Assembly (NCBI GenBank): GCA_964568395.1
Contig: CAZMPN010000003.1
Location: 79,575 to 143,574 of the forward strand
Direction of reading: 5' to 3'
From: UBA6016 sp964568395
GTDB lineage: Bacteria > Campylobacterota > Campylobacteria > Campylobacterales > UBA6016
Length of the DNA stretch: 64,000 nt
Shown here: positions 51,527 to 60,135 of the stretch, piece by piece
Position numbering within the stretch: position 1 is the stretch's first letter
Layout: each line of letters begins with the position of its first letter
Notes under the pieces: model-generated
What the model was told of the DNA's origin: nothing
Databases searched by the model: none
What the model saw: only the letters and a program-made list of their open reading frames with translations
Program-made: the position numbers and the translations under genes

Positions 51527-53443
51527 TTAGTCCTTATGTAGCGGCAGGCTGATTTTTATACACAGCCCGCCCTCCTTATTATAAGCCTCTATCTTGCCGT
51601 GCATATTTTTTTCTATTACGTTTTTTGCCATAAAGAGTCCTAGACCTGCGCCTGTCTGCACTTTTTTCGTAGTAAAGTACGGCTCAAAAATCTTATCCAA
51701 AACATCGACGTCACACCCGCCGCCATTGTCGCAAATAGTGATGTAGGCGGATATTCCGTCGGTATCCGTCCTGATGGAAAGCTCCGGATTTTTTATATTG
51801 CTTTGTTCAAAGTTCTCTTTCGAATTCAAGATGATACTGAGCATGCACTGCGTCACGTCGCCCGCATATCCGTCAATAAGAAGCGGCATCTTCGGATACT
51901 CTATATCAGTCTTTATGTGGCTGTTTTTGAAAGTGGCGCTACTTAACAGCACTACCTTCTGTATGGCAAAAGAGAGATCGAAAACCTCCCTCTCCCCGCT
52001 CACGTTCAAAAACCCCCTAAAGACGTCTATCGTTTTTGACATCTGCGCGATAATCTCTTTTGATTTCAGAACGGAATTGTTTATATACTCCCCGTTTAGC
52101 TCGCCATAGTCGGAAGCCATCTTTATATCTTGGATGATTATCCCAAGCGCGTTAAGAGGCTGTCTCCACTGGTGCGCTATGCTAGACATGGCCTCGGCCA
52201 TTGCGGATACCCTGGAGTGCTGTATGAGCATGGCGTCTTTTTGTTTTATCTCCCCGACTTTTTGCTCCACCATCTCGTTTAGATGCCTATTGATATCCCT
52301 GAGGCTCTCCTCCAGCTTCTTCTCTTTGGATATATCCATCCCCATATACAAAACGGAGCTAAGGCCGTCCTTGTCGTATATGCCCAAAACGGTAATCTTG
52401 ATAAAGATAGGTTCGCCTCTGTTTAAGAGCTTTAATTCGCCCTTATATATCCCGTTTTCCTCCAGCGAGTCCTCTATCTGCCTAAGCACGCTCTCGTCGT
52501 GCTCAAAAAACGAAAGGATGCGGCTTCCTATACGCTTTTGCCCTCCTACCATCTGCGCAAAAACGTCGTTTAGGTATGTTATATTGCCGTATTTGTCGGT
52601 CAAGGCTACGAAGCTATCGCTCTTATCTATTGCCGAGTGAAATTTGTACAGCTCCTTTTTGCTTCTTGAAAGCAGCAAGGAGGCGCCTATCAGCAAAAAC
52701 AAGAATATAGAAGTTGCCAGATAGAGACCGTCTTTGATAAGCCTATCCGCATCCTCCTCTTTTTTAAACTTGGCTATCATCGTCTCCTTCAGACTCTCCG
52801 TTACGCTTTTTTTCTCTAGATTAAACAATGAGGAGATCTCCCCGATTTTGGAAGACGCCTTTATTATATTGACGGCGTGAACCTTTAATATCGCATCCTC
52901 TTCGTTTTTTGCCGGAATGGCGGATACTTTTGCTTGCAATTCGTTCGTATCGATGCTTTTGTCTATTCCGAGGGTTACTATTTTGACAAAAAGTCCGAAT
53001 CTCTCCTTGTCTTTATATATCCAATCGCTTGATTCCAGATATCTAAGGGAGTTTACGGCTACGGCGTTAAGGGCTTTAAAACTCTCGATCTCCTCCCTTT
53101 TTTTCTCAAAATCGCCTCTGAGTTTTTTTATGCCTTCCGTTATTTTATATCTACCATCCGATAGAGACGCCAGCTCGTCAGAGTTTTCAAGCTCTTCTAT
53201 CACCCTGTCGCACTCTTCCAGTTTTTTATTTAGAAGGTCGTAGTTTATGAAGGTAAGCTCGTTCGATACGACGCTGTACACATCCCTATAGATAAGCTCC
53301 ACCTTATATAGCTTCTCTATAAAACTATAGTTTTGCTCGCTCTTCTCCTCGATCGACTTCGTCTTAAAAAAAGAGAGGGCTATAAGCGCCAAAAAGGCAA
53401 GCAGAAATCCGATAAAAAACCTATTGTAGTCTATGTATTTCAT
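51527..53443 (-). CDS. PAS-containing membrane histidine kinase
   Basis: A 638-residue kinase. TM1 (about 10-27) and TM2 (about 240-258) bracket a large helical extracytoplasmic domain of about 210 residues. A PAS domain (about 270-390, FVALTDKYGNITYLNDVFAQ) and coiled coil follow, then HisKA with SSIAHQWRQPLNALGII and HATPase_c with SIILNSKENF, DNGGGC and GAGLGLFMAKNV. Its ATG overlaps the stop of the dihaem peroxidase gene by 4 nt, so sensor and enzyme are co-translated. No receiver gene is adjacent. Confidence 0.85.
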   Translation of the reverse strand: MKYIDYNRFFIGFLLAFLALIALSFFKTKSIEEKSEQNYSFIEKLYKVELIYRDVYSVVSNELTFINYDLLNKKLEECDRVIEELENSDELASLSDGRYKITEGIKKLRGDFEKKREEIESFKALNAVAVNSLRYLESSDWIYKDKERFGLFVKIVTLGIDKSIDTNELQAKVSAIPAKNEEDAILKVHAVNIIKASSKIGEISSLFNLEKKSVTESLKETMIAKFKKEEDADRLIKDGLYLATSIFLFLLIGASLLLSRSKKELYKFHSAIDKSDSFVALTDKYGNITYLNDVFAQMVGGQKRIGSRILSFFEHDESVLRQIEDSLEENGIYKGELKLLNRGEPIFIKITVLGIYDKDGLSSVLYMGMDISKEKKLEESLRDINRHLNEMVEQKVGEIKQKDAMLIQHSRVSAMAEAMSSIAHQWRQPLNALGIIIQDIKMASDYGELNGEYINNSVLKSKEIIAQMSKTIDVFRGFLNVSGEREVFDLSFAIQKVVLLSSATFKNSHIKTDIEYPKMPLLIDGYAGDVTQCMLSIILNSKENFEQSNIKNPELSIRTDTDGISAYITICDNGGGCDVDVLDKIFEPYFTTKKVQTGAGLGLFMAKNVIEKNMHGKIEAYNKEGGLCIKISLPLHKD

Positions 53444-54369
53444 TTCGAGTATTTAGCCGGTTTTTTGCCAGTTAGCGTCTTCAAAAAAGCGACTATCTTT
53501 TTAACCTCTTCGTCTTTTAGTTTAATTCCAAGCTGATGGTATCCCATCAGCTTGACGGCCTCATCCAGGTCTTTTACAAGGCCGTTATGAAAATACGGCG
53601 CCGTCAACTCCACGTTTCTGAGCGTCGGAACCTTGAACATATTTTTATCGTTATCTTTTTTGCTGACGTCGAACCTGCCGTTAATCGCTTTCGGGTCTTT
53701 GTACTCTATCATAACGCCGATCTTTTGGTACATATTGCCGCCCAGATTTACGCCGTTATGGCAGCTTATACACCCTTTGTTTTGGAAAAGCACATACCCC
53801 TCTTTTTCCTGCTGGTTCATTGCATTTTTATCGCCTTTTATATACCTGTCGAATTTGGAATTAGGAGTTATAAGGGTCTTTTCGAACTCCGCTATCGCGT
53901 CCGCTATATTCTCGAACGTAACTCCGTCTTTGTATATCTCCTCAAAAGCGCTCTTATACTGCAAGTTCCGCTTTACGCCGTTTACCGCATTTAGCGGCGT
54001 ATTTGCCATCTCTATCTTGTTTACTATCGGCCCCTTGGCCTGCTCCTTCAAGTTTTTCGCCCGCCCGTTCCAAAACTGCGCAAAATTAAATACGGAATTG
54101 TAAACGGTAGGCGAATTTATCTGTCCTACTTTTCCGCCGACGCCTATCGAACCCTCTAGATTATCCGTGCCCGACGTGTATAAATTGTGACATGAGTTGC
54201 AAGATATAGTTTTGTCGCGGGATAAGATCGTGTCAAAAAACAGCTTCTCTCCGAGTTCCGCCTTTTTGTGGTCGTATGCCACGCCGTCAGGGATGGGAGT
54301 GACAATACTGGATGCGAATAGCGGCGCAAGCGTCAAGCCTAAATATATAACCGTTTTTTTGATCATCAC
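53440..54369 (-). CDS. Di-haem cytochrome c peroxidase
   Basis: A 309-residue periplasmic enzyme that reduces H2O2 using cytochrome c electrons. It has a signal peptide (VIYLGLTLAPLFAS) and two haem c sites: CNSCHN (about 57-62) and CISCHNG (about 200-206). FWNGRAKNLKEQAKGP and PYFHNGLVKDLDEAVKLMGYHQLG are typical of the family. Length matches bacterial CcpA. It is co-translated with the downstream histidine kinase. Confidence 0.92.
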   Translation of the reverse strand: MMIKKTVIYLGLTLAPLFASSIVTPIPDGVAYDHKKAELGEKLFFDTILSRDKTISCNSCHNLYTSGTDNLEGSIGVGGKVGQINSPTVYNSVFNFAQFWNGRAKNLKEQAKGPIVNKIEMANTPLNAVNGVKRNLQYKSAFEEIYKDGVTFENIADAIAEFEKTLITPNSKFDRYIKGDKNAMNQQEKEGYVLFQNKGCISCHNGVNLGGNMYQKIGVMIEYKDPKAINGRFDVSKKDNDKNMFKVPTLRNVELTAPYFHNGLVKDLDEAVKLMGYHQLGIKLKDEEVKKIVAFLKTLTGKKPAKYSK

Positions 54370-54523
54370 CGTAACCGTTTATCTTTTATTCCATATATTG
54401 TACACCTTGCCAACTTTTTAGCACTCTTTTAACACTTTTTAATAAAACTAACAGAAAAAATTTGCGATAGTTTCGCAACAAAGATTTATTATAATTTTCA
54501 ATATTTCAAAGAGGGTGGTAAAA

Positions 54524-56146
54524 ATGGGGCTTAGCATTAAACAAAAACTGATGTCGATAACAGCCGGGTTGTTATTCATATTCAGTTTCACTTTTGTTTT
54601 GGTGCTATATCTCGTAGGGTACATCAAAGACGAATTCCATCACTTCAAGGAAAGCGCTTTTAAAGGCGAGGTTTACACGCTAAACATAAACAAGGAGCTA
54701 AACTACGTCAGCAGGCTCACGAGAGACATAATGCTCGGCAACGACTTTGAGAAAAACATGAAAAAACTCAGAGAGAGCAACGAGAAAATCAAAAAAGATT
54801 TCGAAAGCCTCATTAAAATAACGGAACCGCAAAATCTCGAAATCACGAAAGACTCTTACAACAAGACGATGAAATTTGTCGAGACCGCTACAAACATCGT
54901 GGCAAAACTTGAAAAAACCGGCGTATCCAGAGAGTCCTTGGACGCCGTATACGCGGAGTATAAAGTGGTGGCAACGCCTCCGGCCGAAGAGGCGAGAGAG
55001 GCCTTCCATAAAGTGACAAAAGCGCAAGAAGAGGTGGCCAAAAAGTCGGAGGAATCTATATATGCGGTTATGACGAATTCGAAGATAGCGCTTAGCGTAA
55101 CATTCGTCATAGTGTTTTTCGTCGGATTCCTGCCTCTTATTATGCTCAGCAGATACATCATATTCTCTACCGAGAGCATAGAGAGAAAAGTAAGAGAGAC
55201 GGCCTCCACCAAAAATCTGAATACCAAAGTAGACGTTATAAATATGGACGAAATAGGCAAAGTGGCGACCGACTTTAACTACCTGATAGAGACATTCAGG
55301 GAGACCGTAAATAGCGCGAAGATAACGTCTAGCGAAAACGCATCGGTAGCCGCTCAGCTAAGCTCTACGTCGCACGCTATAGGCAGAAGGGTCGAGGAGC
55401 AGACTAGGCTTACGCAGATATCGGTGGAACAAGGCGCAAACCTAAAAAACATTCTGGACGAATCGGCGGCGCAAGCCAAAGAGACGATAACGGAAATAGA
55501 GTCGGCAAACGGCAGGCTGCATCAGGCCGGCAAAGAGATACTTACGATGGTATCGAAAGTACAGCACAGCGTCGAAGTGGAGATGGAGCTGGCGGAAAAA
55601 CTCTCGGCGCTCAGCAACGAAACCGAGAAGGTAAAAGAGGTTCTCTCGGTAATAGCCGACATAGCGGACCAGACGAACCTGCTGGCGCTGAACGCCGCAA
55701 TAGAAGCCGCAAGAGCAGGCGAGCACGGCAGAGGATTCGCGGTCGTCGCAGACGAGGTAAGAAAACTTGCCGAGAGGACGCAGGATAGCCTATCCGATAT
55801 TAGCGCAACGATAAATCAGGTCGTAGAATCGATAGTGGAAGCGACAAAAGAGATGGAGAAAAATACCGAAACGGCGAAAGAGCTCGCAGACTCTTCGAAA
55901 AGCGTAGAGGGTAAAATAAACGAAAGCATAGGCACTATGCAAGGCGCCACTACGATGGTTGAAGAACTTGTCCAAAAGTCGACGTCCAACACGAAAAGCA
56001 CCGAAGATATACTCAAAAAAATAGACGAAATCAGCGAGATTTCAAGCGCGAATGCAAAAAGCGTAGAAGAGATAGCCTCGGCCGCAGACCACCTTCACGT
56101 AATGGCCGAAGGACTCAAAAACAAACTGGAAGTATTCAATACCTAA
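54524..56146 (+). CDS. Methyl-accepting chemotaxis protein
   Basis: About 540 residues from ATG 54524, which has a GAGGG box eight bases upstream; a GTG at 54515 is also open. TM1 (about 10-30) and TM2 (about 185-205) bracket a periplasmic helical domain. A HAMP (about 207-260) and the signalling domain follow, with the hairpin tip IADQTNLLALNAAIEAARAG (about 390-410) and GRGFAVVADEVRKLAERTQ. There is no C-terminal CheR pentapeptide. The ligand is unknown. It is a single gene with a clear terminator shared with the convergent HMA gene. Confidence 0.92.
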   Translation: MGLSIKQKLMSITAGLLFIFSFTFVLVLYLVGYIKDEFHHFKESAFKGEVYTLNINKELNYVSRLTRDIMLGNDFEKNMKKLRESNEKIKKDFESLIKITEPQNLEITKDSYNKTMKFVETATNIVAKLEKTGVSRESLDAVYAEYKVVATPPAEEAREAFHKVTKAQEEVAKKSEESIYAVMTNSKIALSVTFVIVFFVGFLPLIMLSRYIIFSTESIERKVRETASTKNLNTKVDVINMDEIGKVATDFNYLIETFRETVNSAKITSSENASVAAQLSSTSHAIGRRVEEQTRLTQISVEQGANLKNILDESAAQAKETITEIESANGRLHQAGKEILTMVSKVQHSVEVEMELAEKLSALSNETEKVKEVLSVIADIADQTNLLALNAAIEAARAGEHGRGFAVVADEVRKLAERTQDSLSDISATINQVVESIVEATKEMEKNTETAKELADSSKSVEGKINESIGTMQGATTMVEELVQKSTSNTKSTEDILKKIDEISEISSANAKSVEEIASAADHLHVMAEGLKNKLEVFNT

Positions 56147-56150
56147 AAAC

Positions 56151-56175
56151 AAAGCCCCCGACCAAAAGGGGCTTT
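56151..56175 (+). terminator. Bidirectional intrinsic terminator
   Basis: An 8-bp perfect stem (AAAGCCCC / GGGGCTTT) with A-rich 5' and T-rich 3' flanks lies between the convergent chemoreceptor and HMA-like genes. It works in both orientations. Confidence 0.85.
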
Positions 56176-56183
56176 TCATCCCT

Positions 56184-56471
56184 CTACTCCCCGGTTTTAC
56201 CCATTTTCCCTATTGCGCAGGATACGAAGCTTTTGGCGCTAGCCTTTATGCTGTCGATGGCGCCTAGCTCATCGGTTGTGAGCGGATACCCAAGTCCCCT
56301 TAGCATAGCTTTCAGCTTCTCGATTTGATCCTCTTCTATATCCAGGGTTATCTTCCTTGGCTCCGACTCCAAATCCACCTTTACCTCGCCAAACTCCTTT
56401 GACAGGCTTTTTGTGAGGGTATTGGCACAGCCGCCGCATTTTACGTTGAGAACTTCAAAAGTTTGCAGCAT
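56184..56471 (-). CDS. Heavy-metal-associated domain protein (cytoplasmic)
   Basis: A 95-residue protein with one HMA domain. The metal site is VKCGGCANTL (about 10-19) in the usual loop after the first strand (TFEVLNV). It lacks a signal peptide, unlike the exported HMA protein upstream, and carries an extra C-terminal helix with one Cys (FVSCAIGKMG). It is probably a cytosolic metal chaperone, copper being the usual cargo of this motif. It lies 30 bp after the Crp/Fnr regulator gene on the same strand. Confidence 0.82.
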   Translation of the reverse strand: MLQTFEVLNVKCGGCANTLTKSLSKEFGEVKVDLESEPRKITLDIEEDQIEKLKAMLRGLGYPLTTDELGAIDSIKASAKSFVSCAIGKMGKTGE

Positions 56472-56503
56472 CTTCCATCCTTTTTATGATTTTGGATATT
56501 GTA

Positions 56504-57124
56504 CTACGAAATCAGCTTGATTGAGCCTCTTCCCAGAGAGACGACTCCTTCCTTCTCAAAGTTTTTGAGTATGCGGCTGATGACCTCTCTGGATGTGCCT
56601 AGTATCTGCGCTATCTGCTCGTGCGTTGTGTTTATAGTTTCTCGCCCTTGTACGAATAGCCAGTTTAGGAGCCTCTCGTCCATTCTCTTGAATCTAAGCT
56701 CTTCGACTAGGCGCATTATCTGCGTCAGTCTCTTGGCGCAAAAATCAACCTTGAACTCTCTGTATGCTAGCGAGTTGTCCATGAGCCATTTGATAGAAGA
56801 GGATGGCAACAGCCACCCCTCGATACTTTCGTCCACTATCGCCGTGGCGGGGGCGGGAGTGTGCGCGACGGCGCTTAGCGTATTGACTAGGCACTGCTCG
56901 CCCGGGGTGATGTAATAAAGCGTGATTTCGCCTTTGCCAACCTCGTCGGAGTGCAAAAATACCTTCACGCATCCCTTGGACAAAAAGAGTATCCCCTCGT
57001 TCATATCGCCTTGGTAGTAGAGAAATGTGCCGACAGGTAGGGAGACCGCTTTTGCGTCCCCCATTATTTTTTGACGGTTATCCGGCTCAAGTGAAGAGAA
57101 AAAGCTATATTCTTCTAGCCTCAT
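56504..57124 (-). CDS. Crp/Fnr-family transcription regulator
   Basis: A 206-residue regulator with a cyclic-nucleotide-binding-like beta-barrel (about 20-125), a dimer helix (about 125-150) and an HTH domain (about 155-200). The recognition helix reads GTSREVISRIL, with Arg, Glu and Arg placed as in E. coli CRP, which favours TGTGA half-sites. Two Cys residues (CVKVF, EQCLVN) occur in the barrel, but no FNR-type N-terminal cluster. A perfect TGTGA-N6-TCACA site lies about 650 bp away, before the trihaem peroxidase gene. The effector is unknown. Confidence 0.88.
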   Translation of the reverse strand: MRLEEYSFFSSLEPDNRQKIMGDAKAVSLPVGTFLYYQGDMNEGILFLSKGCVKVFLHSDEVGKGEITLYYITPGEQCLVNTLSAVAHTPAPATAIVDESIEGWLLPSSSIKWLMDNSLAYREFKVDFCAKRLTQIMRLVEELRFKRMDERLLNWLFVQGRETINTTHEQIAQILGTSREVISRILKNFEKEGVVSLGRGSIKLIS

Positions 57125-57151
57125 ACCGTTTCCTTTTTTTATTTTAGAGCT

Positions 57152-57173
57152 CTTGCAAAACTAGTTTTGCAAG
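57152..57173. repeat. Perfect 22-bp palindrome
   Basis: CTTGCAAAACTAGTTTTGCAAG is perfectly self-complementary and lies 28 bp upstream of the Crp/Fnr gene start. It may be an operator, a terminator fragment or part of a dispersed repeat. The flanking 57174-57263 has no open frame. Confidence 0.7.
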
Positions 57174-57263
57174 AAACGCCGTAAAAAGCAAAGCTCCTTA
57201 CGACTATGCTGCGCTATGCCACTAAAGCTAACCTCTTCGAGGTATAGGAATTTTTGAAGTATA

Positions 57264-57698
57264 TCAAAAAGTCATAGACTGTGCGCCAGCGGCAAACAGC
57301 GCGCCAGCAAGGTCGCCTGGAGTCGCTACTTCTACGCCTTTGACCATCTCTGACGGTTTAATCCCTCTCATTTTGACGAAGCCTTCACATATCATCACCT
57401 TGCCGCCTTTTTTGATGAGCGAACTTATCATCTCTTTTGGCGTCGTAGCGCCGAATTTGCCCTGTTTGGTGCCGACCAACGCATAGTCCACGGCGTCCGA
57501 GGCCACAAAAACCGTACTTTGCACGCCAGCGTCTTGCATGGCGTTTGCTACCGCTAGACCAAATCCGGCGCTTGAGATATTGTGGCTATGAAGCGTGATG
57601 ACAAGTTTTTTGGGAGCATCCGCACCGTCCGCCGCTACCGCACTCGTAGTGATGCAAAGAGCGCCAAGCATGGAAGCCAAAAACATTTTTAAATTCAT
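57264..57698 (-). CDS. Secreted DsrE-family protein
   Basis: A 144-residue protein with a signal peptide (MFLASMLGALCITTSAVA). The rest follows the DsrE/DsrF fold: KKLVITLHSHNI, FGLAVANAMQDAGVQSTVFV, and KKGGKVMICEGFVKMRGI with a single Cys near residue 103. DsrE-like proteins handle sulfur via a conserved Cys; exported versions are common in Campylobacterota and their role is poorly known. It is divergent from the trihaem peroxidase gene, sharing the intergenic region with the TGTGA-N6-TCACA site. Confidence 0.8.
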   Translation of the reverse strand: MNLKMFLASMLGALCITTSAVAADGADAPKKLVITLHSHNISSAGFGLAVANAMQDAGVQSTVFVASDAVDYALVGTKQGKFGATTPKEMISSLIKKGGKVMICEGFVKMRGIKPSEMVKGVEVATPGDLAGALFAAGAQSMTF

Positions 57699-57768
57699 AG
57701 GAAACCTCCGTTTTGTTTTTGCGTCTTTTGACGCTGAATGGATTTTAGGTGTTTGCGTACACTTTTTC

Positions 57769-57784
57769 TGTGACCAAAGTCACA
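57769..57784. promoter_or_regulatory. Perfect CRP-type operator TGTGA-N6-TCACA
   Basis: TGTGACCAAAGTCACA is a perfect inverted repeat of the CRP consensus. It lies 50 bp before the trihaem peroxidase start and 71 bp before the divergent DsrE gene. The Crp/Fnr regulator encoded nearby has the matching recognition-helix residues. Confidence 0.75.
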
Positions 57785-57833
57785 TAACAAATTTTTTCGT
57801 TTTGATTTAATTCGTAAAAAATGGAGGTGTGAG

Positions 57834-59072
57834 ATGAAAAAAATTGCATATATGGCATTATGTCTTGGTCTTTTTAGTTCCGGGCTATTCGCCAAAAGCT
57901 TTGATGACAAGCTACGAGAAGACGCCGCAAAAATAGGGCTAAAGAGCGCTCCGAAGGATTTTGCGGCTTTGTGCGGCACCCTAAAAGAGCGGAATGTTAC
58001 GCTAAACATTGAAGCAATAAAGCTTGGTAAAAAGCTGTTTTTTGATGCCAGATTTTCAAAAAGCGGAGCCATCAGCTGTGCGTCCTGCCACGATATATCA
58101 AAAGGCGGCGACGACGGACTGCCTACGGCGGTAGGGCACGAGGGCGCCGCAAATCCGTCGCACCTCAATACTCCGACGGTGTTTAACACCGCTTTTTCAA
58201 AAAGACTATTTTGGGACGGCAGGACGGACACCCTTGAAAAACAGGCGGCTGGACCTCTGTTTGCGCATTTTGAGATGGCTAGCGACAAGAGGCGTATCGA
58301 GATGCTCATAACGAGCGATGCTGAATATATCCGTATGTTCAAGGCGGCTTTTGGAGTGCATCCAAGCTTTGATAATATGCTAAGAGCGATAGCCTCGTAT
58401 GAGCGTACGCTTGTCACCAGCGGGGCGTACGATAGGTTTTTGGAAGGTGACTCACACGCCATATCGGATAGTGCAAAAAGAGGATTTAGGATGTTTCTGG
58501 ACCGTGGATGCGGACTATGTCACACAGGCACGGCGCTAGGCGGAGAGGAGATGCGCAAGTTTCCCATCAGGTACCACAAGGCGTGGTCGATGGCGGGGCT
58601 TAGGTTGGCCAGGAACGTATTAAAAGAGTACGACAAATATGCAAAGATGAAATTTCGCAGCGAAGACAGCAGGTATGATTTTGTGCTGATGAATCTCGGA
58701 GAAGAGAAGACAAAGCTGCTCTCGGAGGGATTTTTCAAACACTATGCGAAGGTTGAAACCAACGCAACCAGAGGTTTTAGCTGTATCGTCTGCCACAACG
58801 ACAAGAAAAATCTGGAGGCCTCCGTATTTCCGTTCGTGAACGAGGGCGGATTTTTAGGGGATAAAAATAGAAGGTATTTTCGCACGCCGATACTTCGCAA
58901 CATATCCAAAACCGCCCCATATTTCCACAACGGCGCAGTCAAAAAACTGGAGGATACGATAATGCTCATGGGCGAGCACCAGCTTGGGGTGTCGTTTAAC
59001 AAAAAACAGGTCGCCGACCTTGCGGAGTTTCTAAAAACCCTTGACGGCGAGCTTGTGAATTATGGGATTTGA
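57834..59072 (+). CDS. Tri-haem cytochrome c peroxidase-like protein
   Basis: A 412-residue exported cytochrome with signal peptide (MALCLGLFSSGLFA). It shows three haem c sites: CASCHD (about 80-85), CGLCHTG (about 225-231) and CIVCHN (about 312-317). PYFHNGAVKKLEDTIMLMGEHQLG is the typical peroxidase C-terminal segment. Most CcpA enzymes have two haems; the longer three-haem type occurs in some Proteobacteria and Campylobacterota. It may reduce H2O2 or act like MauG. The ATG has a GGAGG box, and a CRP-type operator lies upstream. The last 13 bp overlap the convergent ogt gene. Confidence 0.87.
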   Translation: MKKIAYMALCLGLFSSGLFAKSFDDKLREDAAKIGLKSAPKDFAALCGTLKERNVTLNIEAIKLGKKLFFDARFSKSGAISCASCHDISKGGDDGLPTAVGHEGAANPSHLNTPTVFNTAFSKRLFWDGRTDTLEKQAAGPLFAHFEMASDKRRIEMLITSDAEYIRMFKAAFGVHPSFDNMLRAIASYERTLVTSGAYDRFLEGDSHAISDSAKRGFRMFLDRGCGLCHTGTALGGEEMRKFPIRYHKAWSMAGLRLARNVLKEYDKYAKMKFRSEDSRYDFVLMNLGEEKTKLLSEGFFKHYAKVETNATRGFSCIVCHNDKKNLEASVFPFVNEGGFLGDKNRRYFRTPILRNISKTAPYFHNGAVKKLEDTIMLMGEHQLGVSFNKKQVADLAEFLKTLDGELVNYGI

Positions 59073-59524
59073 CTGTGTTTTGCCTCCAAAGATAGCAAAA
59101 ACTCCTTTCGCCATACACCGCCGCTATATCCGCCGATTCCGCCTCCGCTCGCTATGACTCGGTGGCAGGGGATGATGATGGCTATGGGATTTTTGCCGTT
59201 GGCGTTTGCTACAGCCCTTACGGCAGATGGACGGCCTAGCATTTTGGCTTCCTCGGCGTATGAGACCACTTTGCCGTATGGAATGCGTCGCAGGGTATCC
59301 CAGGCGCTCATCTGAAACGGCGTGCCAGCGGGAGCCAGCGGCAGGCTAAACTCACGCCTTTCCCCGGCAAAATACTCCTCAAGCTCGCTCTTTAGCCGCA
59401 AAAGCAACCTATTCCCCGACACCTCTTGCTTGTCTTCATCGGCAAAGTCAAGCGAGCATATCCCAGCCTCATTCGCCATTGCCAGCATAGCGCCGATGGG
59501 CGTTCGTATCGTCAGCGCATCCAC
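59060..59524 (-). CDS. ogt: Methylated-DNA-protein-cysteine methyltransferase
   Basis: A 154-residue repair protein that moves alkyl groups from O6-alkylguanine onto its own Cys. The active site IIPCHRVIASGG (about 112-123) is exact for the family, and FQMSAWDTLRRIPYGKVVSYAE is the HTH/DNA-binding part. It starts at GTG, two bases after the nitroreductase stop. Last gene of the HxlR-flanked operon, fitting an electrophile-damage role. Confidence 0.92.
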   Translation of the reverse strand: MDALTIRTPIGAMLAMANEAGICSLDFADEDKQEVSGNRLLLRLKSELEEYFAGERREFSLPLAPAGTPFQMSAWDTLRRIPYGKVVSYAEEAKMLGRPSAVRAVANANGKNPIAIIIPCHRVIASGGGIGGYSGGVWRKEFLLSLEAKHSQIP

Positions 59525-59526
59525 TC

Positions 59527-60135
59527 TTAGTCTATATACTCCACAAGCTCGGAAATATCGGAGCGGACCCTTGGCTGTTGCGGATTTGCGCGGTATCCGA
59601 ATGGCAGCATCAGCGCAACGCCGTACAGCGACCCGTCGATACCGAGCGCTTGTTCCAAGGCGGCTTTGTCGTATCCGCCTATAGGACAGCTATCAATGCC
59701 GATATACGCCGCCGCCGTCATCATATTTGCCGCCGCAATATGGCACTGCTGCATCGACCAACACTCCAAAGCCTCGTCGCTTTGTGGGTCTATGAATCCT
59801 TTGTACCACTCCCCTACCTCGTCGCCGCCGAAAACTTTTTTGTATTGCGCTTTTATGTACGGCGTATTTGAGCGCAACTGTTTTTTGTACAGCACGACGA
59901 CCAGTTCGCTACATGTCGTCATCTGCGGCTGATCCCACGATACCTCCCGTATAGCCCGCTTCAGCTTTTCGTCTCTGACGACGAGAAATTTCCAATGTTC
60001 AAGCCCTATAGAGCTGGGGCTCATCCGCCCTGCCTCCAATATGAAGTCCAGGTCTTCTTGTTTTATCTTTTTTGTTGCATCGAACAGCTTGCACGCATGA
60101 CGAAAGTGCATCGCTTTTTCAAAATCGTTTCTCAT
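59527..60135 (-). CDS. Nitroreductase-family NAD(P)H oxidoreductase
   Basis: About 202 residues from ATG 60135, which has an AAAGGA box; the frame extends 24 codons further without support. An FMN-binding nitroreductase fold: MHFRHACKLFDATKKI (phosphate-contacting RHACK), MSPSSIGLEHWKFLVV (about 40-55), and SCPIGGYDKAALEQALG. It reduces nitro groups, quinones or flavins. It overlaps the Fe-alcohol dehydrogenase gene by 4 nt and continues the electrophile-stress operon. Confidence 0.88.
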   Translation of the reverse strand: MRNDFEKAMHFRHACKLFDATKKIKQEDLDFILEAGRMSPSSIGLEHWKFLVVRDEKLKRAIREVSWDQPQMTTCSELVVVLYKKQLRSNTPYIKAQYKKVFGGDEVGEWYKGFIDPQSDEALECWSMQQCHIAAANMMTAAAYIGIDSCPIGGYDKAALEQALGIDGSLYGVALMLPFGYRANPQQPRVRSDISELVEYID

